Shown: piece after piece, positions 17,259 through 25,995 of the stretch | How the letters are laid out: each line of letters starts with the position of its first letter | Numbering within the stretch: position 1 is the first letter of the stretch | NCBI GenBank assembly: GCA_017307735.1 | Contig: JAFKGR010000007.1 | Span: 124,001-188,000, forward strand | Source of the DNA: Chitinophagaceae bacterium | GTDB lineage: Bacteria > Bacteroidota > Bacteroidia > Chitinophagales > Chitinophagaceae | Direction: 5' to 3' | DNA length: 64,000 bases | The notes under the pieces: model-generated | Told to the model about the DNA's origin: nothing | What the model saw: only the letters and a program-made list of their open reading frames with translations | The model's database searches: none | Program-made: the position numbers and the translations under genes

Positions 17259-17266
17259 TAAATTTG
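17259..17266 (+). promoter_or_regulatory. Candidate mfd -7 box (TAAATTTG)
   Basis: TAAATTTG is an exact TAnnTTTG match, 27 bp before the ATG at 17294. It overlaps an in-frame TTG at 17264 that could be mistaken for a start. A promoter here makes that TTG very unlikely and supports the ATG. Confidence 0.5.
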
Positions 17267-17293
17267 CAACCGTTTTTTAAGTACACAGTGGGA

Positions 17294-20200
17294 ATGAATC
17301 TGGATGCGTTGCTGAATCAATACAAAAATGACAACCGGATAATTTCAATTTCGGACAGGCTTACTATGTCCGAAGCTATTCTCACCCCGCCCCCACCTCC
17401 GTTACATCTCAATGGCCTGCTGGGCAGCAGCAGAGAATTTGTTTTTCACATGTTTACTTCTCTGCCCGAAAGTTCCAAATGGAATCATCTTGTCATTTTG
17501 AGAGATGCCGAAGAAGCCGCTTATTTTCAGAATACAATTGAACAGATCAGCGGCGCACTGGACGTGTTTTATTTTCCATCGTCATTTAAGCATCAGAAAA
17601 ATTTCAAACTGCTGAATGCAAGTCATGTAATGCTTCGCACAGAAGCATTGTCACGGATTGGAACCGGCGGAAATAAAAAAGTATTAATCACCTATCCCGA
17701 AGCTTTTGCTGAAAAAGTTGTCCTGCCCAAAACCCTTGCAAAAAATATTATCTCATTCAAAAAAGGCAATAAGGTTAACCTGAATGAACTTCTGGAAAGA
17801 TTTATTAATTATGGTTTTAAGAGAACCGATTTTGTTTATGAACCGGGAGAGATAGCACTGCGGGGCGGTATTCTTGATATTTATTCTTATGGCAATGAAA
17901 AACCTTACCGGATTGAATTGTTTGGAGAGGAGGTAGATAGCATCCGTTTGTTTGATCCGCAAACACAATTGAGCGAGAAGATGCTGAGCGAGGTAAATAT
18001 TATACCTAATATCGAAACCAATTTTGATTCGGATCAGAAGGTTTCTTTATTGTCTTACATGCCGGAGAATACAGTTTGCTGGATTGAGGATTGGGAATTC
18101 ATTAAGGAAAGAATTGAAAAGCAGGAATCCGAACTGAATCAGTTTTTAAAAGGTGAGGATGTTGCTGTGGTACATGAAGAAAGTGACGAAACCCAATATG
18201 AGCGCGATGTTACCACTGATGATTTTATGACGGCTGCAGAATTGCAAAATGAATTGCAACAACATTATCTGGTTGAGATTGGGCTAAAGAAATATTTTTC
18301 AAAAGAAAATGAAATTCAATTTTCCACAAGCCGTCAGCCTGCATTTAACCGGCAATTCACTTTTCTGATCAGTGATTTGAAAAAATATAAAAGCGAGAAT
18401 TACAGCATTTACATTTTTGCAGAAAATCCACGACAGCTCGAACGGCTGCATTCTATTTTTACCGATCAGGGAAGCCAGATAGAATTCATTCCGGTGATAG
18501 CTTCCATCCATGAAGGATTTATTGATCACGATATCAAATGTGTTTGTTATTCAGATCATGAAATCTTTCAGAGGTATCACAAATATCACATCAAACAGGC
18601 TTTCAGTAAGAACAAAGCGCTCACGCTGAAAATGCTTCGTGAATTACAGCCGGGCGATTATGTCACGCACATTGATCACGGAGTGGGAATGTTTAGCGGA
18701 CTTCAAAAAATTGAAACGAATGGTGTAATGCAGGAAGCAGTCAGAATTGTTTATAAAGATCACGATCTGCTTTATGTGAATATATCTTCGCTTCATAAGA
18801 TCAGTAAATACAGTGGCAAGGAAGGAACGGTTCCAAAGCTGAATAAACTGGGGAGTGACGTTTGGAATAAACTGAAGGATAAAACGAAAAAACAGGTCAG
18901 GGATATTGCCAAAGACCTGATAAGCCTGTACGCAAAACGTAAAAGTGAAAAAGGCTTTCAGCATAACCCTGATGGATACATGCAACATGAACTGGAAGCT
19001 TCTTTTATTTATGAAGACACACCCGATCAAAGCAAAGCCGTTGCAGATGTGAAGAAGGACATGGAAAACGAATCACCAATGGACAGGTTGATTTGTGGCG
19101 ATGTGGGATTTGGTAAAACCGAGGTTGCCATTCGCGCTGCATTCAAAACCTGTCTCAATGGAAAACAGGCTGCAATCCTTGTTCCGACAACTATTCTGGC
19201 CTATCAACATTACAAAACATTTAAAGAAAGGCTTGCTGAATTTCCGGTCAAGATTGATTATCTGAATCGGTTTAAATCTGCAAAACAAAAGAAGGAGACA
19301 CTTGAAGACCTGAAGGAGGGAAAAATTGATATCATTATCGGTACACATGCTTTGCTGGGTAAAAATGTCAGGTTCAAAGATCTTGGATTGCTCGTCGTTG
19401 ATGAAGAACAAAAGTTTGGAGTTTCTGCAAAGGAAAGGTTGAAGCAAATCCGGACTACCGTGGATACACTGACATTGACTGCAACTCCAATTCCACGCAC
19501 GCTGCAATTCAGTTTGATGGGGGCAAGGGATTTGAGTATTATCAATACCCCTCCGCCAAACAGGCAACCCATCCAGACAGAACTGCACACTTTCAATGCA
19601 GATTTTATCCGTGAAGCCATTTATTTTGAAGTGGAACGCGGTGGCCAGGTTTTCTTCATTCAAAACCGGGTGAATGGTTTGCAGGAAGTGAAAACCATGA
19701 TTCAGGAATTGTGTCCCGATTTGAAAATCGCAAGTGCCCACGGAAAAATGGAAGGTTCTGATTTGGAAAATACGGTTCTTGATTTTATTGATGGAAAATA
19801 TGATGTGCTGGTTTGTACAAATATCATTGAGAGCGGTGTGGACATTCCAAATGTGAATACGATTATCATCAATAATGCCCATCAGTTTGGGTTGAGTGAT
19901 TTGCATCAGTTGCGCGGCAGAGTGGGGCGCAGCAATAAAAAGGCTTTCTGTTATCTGATTGCGCCACCGATGAGTTCCCTTCCCGACGATAGCCGGAAGA
20001 GGCTTACTACATTAGAACAATACAGCGATTTGGGAAGTGGGTTCCAGATCGCCATGCGCGATCTCGATATTCGCGGAGCAGGTAATTTGCTGGGAGGTGA
20101 ACAGAGTGGATTCATTGCCGAGATTGGATTCGAAATGTATCATAAAATTCTGGATGAAGCCATTCGTGAATTGAAGAGAAATGAATTCAGGGAAGTATTT

Positions 20201-20707
20201 AAAGAAGAGATTCAGAAGCAGGAAGATTATGTTTCTGATTGTACGATTGATACCGATCTGGAAGTGCTGTTGCCGGATGAATATGTGGAAAGTGTCACGG
20301 AAAGATTGAGCTTGTACTCACGGCTTGACCAGTGCGATACCGAAGAAGAATTGACGGCATTGCATAAAGAAATGGAAGATCGTTTTGGTCCCGTACCGGT
20401 AGTGGCTGAAGATTTATTTACGACAGTCAGATGCCGCAAACTCGCTGTGGAACTTGGTTTTGAAAAGATCGTTTTGAAAAATGACCACCTGAGATGTTTT
20501 TTTATTTCCAATCCGGACTCGCCATATTTTACGAGTGAAACTTTTGAAGGGATTTTAAATTTTATTCAAACCGGAACCAACAAGGCCAAATTAAAACAGA
20601 GTGGTAAACTGGGGATGCTGATCGTTGACGGGGTTCACGACATTTCCGAATTATTTGACTTTTTGAGCAGAATGCACAAACACCTGAGCCGGGTGGCAGT
20701 TTCCTAA
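17294..20707 (+). CDS. mfd: Transcription-repair coupling factor Mfd
   Basis: From the ATG at 17294 the protein has 1137 residues (MNLDALLNQY), normal for Mfd. It removes RNA polymerase stalled at DNA damage and recruits UvrA. Visible parts are a UvrB-like N-terminal module, the RNA-polymerase-interacting CarD-like domain (PGDYVTHIDHGVGMFSG, roughly residues 455-520), and the helicase core. The core shows Walker A GDVGFGKTE (Lys608), DEEQKFG, TATPIPRTL, ESGVDIPNVNT and LRGRVGRS. A C-terminal TRCF domain with LLPDEYVESVTERLSLYSRL follows. A ten-residue longer form from the TTG at 17264 would start inside the likely -7 box and is rejected. Confidence 0.96.
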   Translation: MNLDALLNQYKNDNRIISISDRLTMSEAILTPPPPPLHLNGLLGSSREFVFHMFTSLPESSKWNHLVILRDAEEAAYFQNTIEQISGALDVFYFPSSFKHQKNFKLLNASHVMLRTEALSRIGTGGNKKVLITYPEAFAEKVVLPKTLAKNIISFKKGNKVNLNELLERFINYGFKRTDFVYEPGEIALRGGILDIYSYGNEKPYRIELFGEEVDSIRLFDPQTQLSEKMLSEVNIIPNIETNFDSDQKVSLLSYMPENTVCWIEDWEFIKERIEKQESELNQFLKGEDVAVVHEESDETQYERDVTTDDFMTAAELQNELQQHYLVEIGLKKYFSKENEIQFSTSRQPAFNRQFTFLISDLKKYKSENYSIYIFAENPRQLERLHSIFTDQGSQIEFIPVIASIHEGFIDHDIKCVCYSDHEIFQRYHKYHIKQAFSKNKALTLKMLRELQPGDYVTHIDHGVGMFSGLQKIETNGVMQEAVRIVYKDHDLLYVNISSLHKISKYSGKEGTVPKLNKLGSDVWNKLKDKTKKQVRDIAKDLISLYAKRKSEKGFQHNPDGYMQHELEASFIYEDTPDQSKAVADVKKDMENESPMDRLICGDVGFGKTEVAIRAAFKTCLNGKQAAILVPTTILAYQHYKTFKERLAEFPVKIDYLNRFKSAKQKKETLEDLKEGKIDIIIGTHALLGKNVRFKDLGLLVVDEEQKFGVSAKERLKQIRTTVDTLTLTATPIPRTLQFSLMGARDLSIINTPPPNRQPIQTELHTFNADFIREAIYFEVERGGQVFFIQNRVNGLQEVKTMIQELCPDLKIASAHGKMEGSDLENTVLDFIDGKYDVLVCTNIIESGVDIPNVNTIIINNAHQFGLSDLHQLRGRVGRSNKKAFCYLIAPPMSSLPDDSRKRLTTLEQYSDLGSGFQIAMRDLDIRGAGNLLGGEQSGFIAEIGFEMYHKILDEAIRELKRNEFREVFKEEIQKQEDYVSDCTIDTDLEVLLPDEYVESVTERLSLYSRLDQCDTEEELTALHKEMEDRFGPVPVVAEDLFTTVRCRKLAVELGFEKIVLKNDHLRCFFISNPDSPYFTSETFEGILNFIQTGTNKAKLKQSGKLGMLIVDGVHDISELFDFLSRMHKHLSRVAVS

Positions 20708-20819
20708 AGAAAATATTTCTGATCATGATTGTTTTCCAATTTTTCTGAGGAAAATGAATTTCATTGTCGTCAAATTGGTTAATTTGAAACTCTGATTAAA
20801 CCTTTTATTTATTCAAGTT

Positions 20820-23702
20820 ATGAGAAAATTATTTTTACTACTATTATTATTCCCTCTTTTTACCATTGCTCAGAAAAAACCGCTGGATCATTCTGTTTAT
20901 GATGCCTGGCAAAGTGTTGGAGAAAAAATAATATCTGATGACGGAAGCTGGATTGTTTATTCGGTTTTGCCCCAGGAAGGCGACGGGAATTTATTCGTCC
21001 AATCAGCAAAGAATAAAGCGCAACAACTGATTATTCCCCGTGGGGAGAAGGCTGTAATCACCAGTGATAGCAAATATGTTATTTTTAAAATAGCGCCTCG
21101 TTTTGCAGAAACCAGGGAAGCAAAAATTAAAAAGAAAAAAGAAAATGAAATGCCCAAAGATTCTTTGGGGATAGTAGAATTGGGTAATCTGAGTATCCAA
21201 AAATTTGCTTCAATAAAATCTTTTTCTGTTCCCGAAGAGGGTTTAGGGTGGTTTGTTTTTCAGAAAAATCAACCGGCCGGTGAATCCAAGCCCAGATCAC
21301 AAGCTGAAAAAACGATTGATAGTCTGAAGAGAACAATCGATTCTCTCAATCTCGTTATTTCTGGATCACAGAATAGAGAGGGAGGGATTAAGAACGATGG
21401 AAATTCATTTAGTTCAATTCCTCCTGACGAAAAAGAAGAAAGCAAAGGGAGTGAGGTTGTATTATTCAATTTGAAGAATAAGAATGAGATCAGATTTGAA
21501 AATATTAAATCCTGTCAGATAGATAAAAAAGGTAATCATTTGGCTCTTTATGTTCTGGCAAAGCAGGGCGATAGTATTTCCAAATCTCTTGTAGTTTTTT
21601 ATTCAATCCGGGAAGCGAAACGAGATACAATTTTAATGGGAGGGAATGATTTCAAAAACTTTTCATTTTCGGATGATGGAAAAGATTTGGCTTTTGTAGC
21701 CGAACGCGGAGAAAATCCAAAGGCTCTTCAGAAATTCTATGATTTGTATTTGTATCAGGATGGAAATGATTCTGCAAAAAAGATCGTAGATCGAAATACA
21801 GATGGTATGCCTGGAAAGAATTCTGTTGGTGAAAACGGAAGTTTGAAATTCAGTAAAGCCGGCAGCAGGTTATTCTTCGGAACCGCTCCTGTCAGGCCTC
21901 CAAAGGATACCACATTGCATGAAATTGATGAAGCCAAGCTCGATATCTGGAATTATAAAGATGATTATTTGCAACCTCAGCAACTTGCCAGATTAAAAGA
22001 AGATTTGAAAAAAAGTTACCTCGCAGTGTATGATTTAAAGAAAAATGAAATGACACAACTCGGCTCTGAGGGGTTGCCGAATGTGATGCTGACAAGAGAT
22101 GGGAATGAAGATTATTTTGTCGCTCTGACAGATACCGGCCGGCGAATTGCATTACAATGGGATGGCTATACATTGCAGGATGTTTATTCAGTGAATGTAA
22201 ATACCGGTCAAAAGAAATTAATCAGAAAAAATTTGCATGGACGGGTTTTCCCCTCTTCAACAGGAAAATACATTTTGTTTTATGATAATGATGCGAGGAA
22301 TTATTTTGCATGGGATGGAAATGTGGTGAGAAATATAACGTCAGGAATTAAGGTTCCGTTGTACGATGAGGAGAACGATGTACCGGCATTGCCGGAAGAA
22401 TACGGAGTTATGGGTTGGGGAAAAGAAGATTTGTCTGTTTATATTTATGACAGGTATGATATCTGGAAAGTGGATCCTTCCGGAAAGTTTTCTCCCCTCA
22501 GGATAACGCCGGATGGCAGGGGTAAAAAACTTGTTTACAGGTATCTGGCTCTTGATAAAGATGAAAGGTTTCTGACTCCCGGGCAGCAGGTTTTTTTCAG
22601 GGTATTCAATGATGTTAATAAAGATGCAGGATTATATTCGGGTAAATTATCTGACAGATTAATCCTCTCTAAAATATCTTCAGGAGCTTTTCAATTCAGC
22701 AGGCCGGTAAAGCAAAAGGATGGAGATGAATTGGTTTATACCAAAGAAAATTATGTTGAATCTCCCGACCTGTATTTTTATTCTTTGAATAAAGGCGAGA
22801 CCAGATTAACATCTATCAATCCACAACAATCACAATATAACTGGGGTACTGCCGAACTCTATCATTGGACAACTTTTGATGGTAAAAAATCAACCGGCAT
22901 TTTATATAAACCCGGGGATTTTGATTCCACTAAAAAGTATCCGGTACTATTTTATTTCTATGAAAGACTCAGTGATGGATTAAACAATTATATTCCTCCA
23001 ACGCCTACGCCGAGCAGATTGAATATTTCATTTTTTGTCAGCAGAGGTTATCTTGTTTTTGCCCCGGATATCCGTTATACGATTGGCCATCCCGGAAAAT
23101 CGGCTTTCAACTACATAGTTAGTGCTGCCGAATCTCTCTCGAAAATGAATTGGGTAGATGGTAAGAACATGGGAATCCAGGGACAGAGCTGGGGAGGTTA
23201 TCAGGTGGCATATCTGATTACTGCAACAAATATTTTTAAAGCAGCCTGGTCCGGAGCGCCTGTTGCCAATATGTTTAGTGCCTATGGCGGTATTCGTTGG
23301 CAAAGCGGGATGAACAGGCAATTTCAATATGAAAAAACGCAAAGCCGTATTGGCGCCACTATTTGGGATCGTCCTGATTTGTATATTGAAAATTCACCTT
23401 TGTTTCATTTAAAAAATGTTCATACACCGGTGGTGATTATGTCAAACGATGCCGATGGCGCTGTGCCCTGGTATCAGGGAATTGAAATGTTTACCGCTTT
23501 GAAGAGATTGGGTAAGCCGGTTTGGTTATTGGAATACAATGGTGAAGCGCATAATCTGGTGCAAAGAAAGAACAGAAAAGATATTTCTATACGGGAACAA
23601 CAGTTTTTTGACTGGCTGCTGAAAGGGGCAGAAGCACCCGAATGGATTACCAAAGGTGTCCCTGCAGTTGACAAAGGAACAGATTGGGGATTGGGATATT
23701 GA
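20820..23702 (+). CDS. S9 family (prolyl oligopeptidase-like) peptidase, secreted
   Basis: The 960-residue protein starts with a signal peptide (MRKLFLLLLLFPLFTIAQ). A long beta-propeller-like region follows, then a C-terminal alpha/beta-hydrolase domain (from about residue 700) with a complete triad: Ser790 in GQSWGGY, Asp879 in NDADGAVPW and His911 in GEAHNL. Such enzymes cleave peptides, often releasing dipeptides or cutting after proline, and should act in the periplasm. It is larger than typical S9 enzymes (about 700-800). The extra length includes a low-complexity Lys/Ser/Asn-rich segment around residues 155-215. It stands alone, convergent with the next gene. Confidence 0.9.
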   Translation: MRKLFLLLLLFPLFTIAQKKPLDHSVYDAWQSVGEKIISDDGSWIVYSVLPQEGDGNLFVQSAKNKAQQLIIPRGEKAVITSDSKYVIFKIAPRFAETREAKIKKKKENEMPKDSLGIVELGNLSIQKFASIKSFSVPEEGLGWFVFQKNQPAGESKPRSQAEKTIDSLKRTIDSLNLVISGSQNREGGIKNDGNSFSSIPPDEKEESKGSEVVLFNLKNKNEIRFENIKSCQIDKKGNHLALYVLAKQGDSISKSLVVFYSIREAKRDTILMGGNDFKNFSFSDDGKDLAFVAERGENPKALQKFYDLYLYQDGNDSAKKIVDRNTDGMPGKNSVGENGSLKFSKAGSRLFFGTAPVRPPKDTTLHEIDEAKLDIWNYKDDYLQPQQLARLKEDLKKSYLAVYDLKKNEMTQLGSEGLPNVMLTRDGNEDYFVALTDTGRRIALQWDGYTLQDVYSVNVNTGQKKLIRKNLHGRVFPSSTGKYILFYDNDARNYFAWDGNVVRNITSGIKVPLYDEENDVPALPEEYGVMGWGKEDLSVYIYDRYDIWKVDPSGKFSPLRITPDGRGKKLVYRYLALDKDERFLTPGQQVFFRVFNDVNKDAGLYSGKLSDRLILSKISSGAFQFSRPVKQKDGDELVYTKENYVESPDLYFYSLNKGETRLTSINPQQSQYNWGTAELYHWTTFDGKKSTGILYKPGDFDSTKKYPVLFYFYERLSDGLNNYIPPTPTPSRLNISFFVSRGYLVFAPDIRYTIGHPGKSAFNYIVSAAESLSKMNWVDGKNMGIQGQSWGGYQVAYLITATNIFKAAWSGAPVANMFSAYGGIRWQSGMNRQFQYEKTQSRIGATIWDRPDLYIENSPLFHLKNVHTPVVIMSNDADGAVPWYQGIEMFTALKRLGKPVWLLEYNGEAHNLVQRKNRKDISIREQQFFDWLLKGAEAPEWITKGVPAVDKGTDWGLGY

Positions 23703-23762
23703 TTGAAAATATGAATTGTAAAGGAAGATTTTGATTAGATTGCTATCAGTAGGATGAGGTGT

Positions 23763-24686
23763 TCATTTTTCTTCCAGGTTTTCAATTGCTTTTTCAAGGC
23801 TTCCGTATTCAAATCGAAATCCGGTATTCCGAAGTTTTTGAGGTGAGGCTGAAATGTCTGCCAGGATTGCTTCCTCTGCCAGTTCACCCAAAGCCATTTT
23901 GAGAAGAAATGAAGGAACATGGAATTTCAGAAAAGCGTTCCCAAATTTTTTGTGTGCTGCAGAAACCATTAGTTTTTCATTCGTTGTAATTTCAGGTGCG
24001 CATGCATTAAACGAACCTTCCATTGAATCATTTTCTATGGCATGGATATAAGCCCTGCACAGGTCGTGAATATGAATCCAACTGACAGCCTGTTTGCCGC
24101 CGCCAATTACGGCGGCAATCCTGAATTTTAGAGGGGCAATTAATTTTGGATAGGCTCCTGATTTTTTATCTAATACAACGCCGGTACGAAAAATGACAAC
24201 CCTTTTTGAAAACGCCTTTGCCTCACTTATTTTGTTTTCCCAATCGGCACAAAGCTTTGAAAGGAAACCTTCGCCCGGGAAATCTTCTTCCGTAAGAAGT
24301 TGGTTGTTTCCTTTATTAGCGTAATAATTTATTCCGGATGCACTGATTATCGCATAGGTATGATTGTTGGTTTCAGCCAGGGCCTTAATAATAGTTTCAC
24401 TGCTACGGATCCGGCTTTGGCAGAGAATGACTTTTCTCTTTTCAGTCCATTTTTTCTCAGCAATGTTAGCCCCGGCAAGATGGATGATATAATCGCATTC
24501 TTCAAATGGTTTCTTATCATAAGCCAGGTTATCCGGATTCCAGGGTGAATATTTTAGTTGTGGTAATGATGAATTTAATGAGGTATTTCTAGTGAGAATG
24601 GTTATTTGAAAGCCTTTGGCAAGAAGCATTGGAACCAGATGTGAACCGATTGATCCGGTACCGCCGGTAATAAGGATATTTTTCAT
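23763..24686 (-). CDS. TIGR01777 family NAD(P)-dependent epimerase-like oxidoreductase
   Basis: The 307-residue protein has a Rossmann signature at the very start, ITGGTGSIGSHLVPMLL (residues 5-21). The family blocks I recognise follow: HLAGANIAEKKWTEKRK, SRIRSSETIIKAL, ISASGINYY and FRTGVVLDKKSGAYPK. The C-terminal domain of unknown function (GNAFLKFHVPSFLLKMALGE) is present. Family members are extended short-chain dehydrogenases (YfcH/SDR39U1-like) of unknown substrate. The gene is convergent with the S9 peptidase and divergent from the exopolysaccharide locus, marking the left edge of that locus. Confidence 0.9.
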   Translation of the reverse strand: MKNILITGGTGSIGSHLVPMLLAKGFQITILTRNTSLNSSLPQLKYSPWNPDNLAYDKKPFEECDYIIHLAGANIAEKKWTEKRKVILCQSRIRSSETIIKALAETNNHTYAIISASGINYYANKGNNQLLTEEDFPGEGFLSKLCADWENKISEAKAFSKRVVIFRTGVVLDKKSGAYPKLIAPLKFRIAAVIGGGKQAVSWIHIHDLCRAYIHAIENDSMEGSFNACAPEITTNEKLMVSAAHKKFGNAFLKFHVPSFLLKMALGELAEEAILADISASPQKLRNTGFRFEYGSLEKAIENLEEK

Positions 24687-25177
24687 AAAAAATTGTTTTT
24701 GGTTAATTCCTTTTACCTGAAAACTCAGGGAAAATAAGAACTAATCATTACAGCGGGGTAAAGTCTTTTGAAAAGCCGTAAAACCTGATTCATTTTCCGC
24801 ACTTGTTCCATAGTTCCTTTTGAATTTTTGTTTCATTTTGGATATTTTAAGGTATAATAAAAACGTATAAATATTCTTTTATTTATATGTAATTAATATT
24901 ATATTTACTACATAATTAAAAAATTTAAATCAATTCTGACAACGCTTTATGCTTAAATTTTGCTGCTTATAAACCCGGTGATTTGCATATAGATTGACAG
25001 ATAATTTGAATTTATAAAATTATTTATGCGAATAATTAGGATATTATTTTCATAAGATTAAATTTGCATCCATTCTCATTCGTATTCAATATTCTCCCGA
25101 AGCCATATTCAGAAATTCAATCTCCAGGGTTTTTATCAGTTTTTTTATCAGAATTAGAAAACATTAATTGAAAAGGG
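24687..25177. other. AT-rich upstream region of the exopolysaccharide locus
   Basis: The 491 bp region has no gene. Around 24840-25060 it is extremely AT-rich, with long A/T runs such as TTTATTTATATGTAATTAAT, and reads as intrinsically bent or easily melted DNA. It separates the divergent oxidoreductase from the first exopolysaccharide gene and ends with a -7-type box (25059-25066) and a leader of about 110 nt. Confidence 0.6.
25059..25066 (+). promoter_or_regulatory. Candidate promoter -7 box (TAAATTTG) of the exopolysaccharide operon
   Basis: TAAATTTG is an exact TAnnTTTG match followed by a leader of about 110 nt before the wza-like ATG. A matching TTG at -33 is not visible (TTAGG occupies that position). 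The long leader could be the site where the NusG-like factor acts. Confidence 0.42.
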
Positions 25178-25960
25178 ATGAATTTCAAACGAATAATAGC
25201 TGTAGCTTTTGGTTCACTGCTTATAATTTCCTGCGGTTCTTCGCGCAAGATTGTGTATTTCAATGATATTCCGGATGGTTCGTTTAAGAGTCCCGGGGTA
25301 GGAAAACCGATGGTCATAGTTCCAAATGATATTTTGAACATCCATATAAGTAGTCTGGATGAAGAGGCATCTTCAATGTTCAATTTAAAAAATCAGATTC
25401 CTTCTGTAACGACCACTACATCAAGCTCTCCGTCCTATACGGAAGGAGGTTATCTTGTCAGTTCGGACGGAAATATTCAGTTGCCTGTTTTGGGTCAGAT
25501 TAAAGCCGGAGGATTGACTAAGGAGTCTTTGAGAGATACGATCAGAAACCGCATTTTAAATGAAAAATTGTTGAAAGATCCTGTTGTTGAAATAAGATTT
25601 ATGAATTATGAGGTAACGATTCTTGGGGAAGTCGGAAAGCCGGCTGTAATAAATGTACCAAATGAGAAGATTTCCATGTTGAAAGCTATTGGGTTGGCAG
25701 GTGATCTTACAATTTTTGGGTTGCGCCAGAATGTATTACTGATCCGGGAAGAAAACGGGCAGAGAATTACCAGGCACATTGATTTGACTTCTCCGGATTT
25801 TCTAAGTTCCCCTTATTATTTTCTTCAGCCCAACGATATTGTTTATGTTCAGCCAAACCGTGCCAAGGTTACACAGGCAACTAACTGGACACAAACAGCT
25901 CCAATATTTTTGACGGCCCTGTCGGTAGCGGTGATAGTGCTCGATAGAGTACTCAAGTAA
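25178..25960 (+). CDS. wza: Polysaccharide export outer-membrane lipoprotein (Wza family)
   Basis: This 260-residue lipoprotein has its lipobox at IISC (Cys19). It carries the polysaccharide export (poly_export) domain, with VVPNDILNIHISSL, SSDGNIQLPVLGQIKAGGLT and LKDPVVEIRFMNYEVTILGEV. A SLBB-type segment around residues 150-180 (GKPAVINVPNEKISMLKAIG) follows. A C-terminal hydrophobic stretch (APIFLTALSVAVIVL) could form the outer-membrane helix ring. Wza-type proteins form the channel that carries polysaccharide across the outer membrane. It is the first gene of the locus, 35 bp ahead of the wzc-like gene. It is shorter than E. coli Wza (about 380), as usual in Bacteroidota. Confidence 0.93.
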   Translation: MNFKRIIAVAFGSLLIISCGSSRKIVYFNDIPDGSFKSPGVGKPMVIVPNDILNIHISSLDEEASSMFNLKNQIPSVTTTTSSSPSYTEGGYLVSSDGNIQLPVLGQIKAGGLTKESLRDTIRNRILNEKLLKDPVVEIRFMNYEVTILGEVGKPAVINVPNEKISMLKAIGLAGDLTIFGLRQNVLLIREENGQRITRHIDLTSPDFLSSPYYFLQPNDIVYVQPNRAKVTQATNWTQTAPIFLTALSVAVIVLDRVLK

Positions 25961-25995
25961 TTTGGTAGTTTGAAAAATTATAAAGATTTTATTAA

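Noticed and set aside
19073..19906. 277-codon minus-strand frame opposite mfd
   Set aside because: Long, but antisense to the helicase core of Mfd, whose motifs are all intact; the translated sequence is Cys/His/Phe-rich as expected for a shadow frame.
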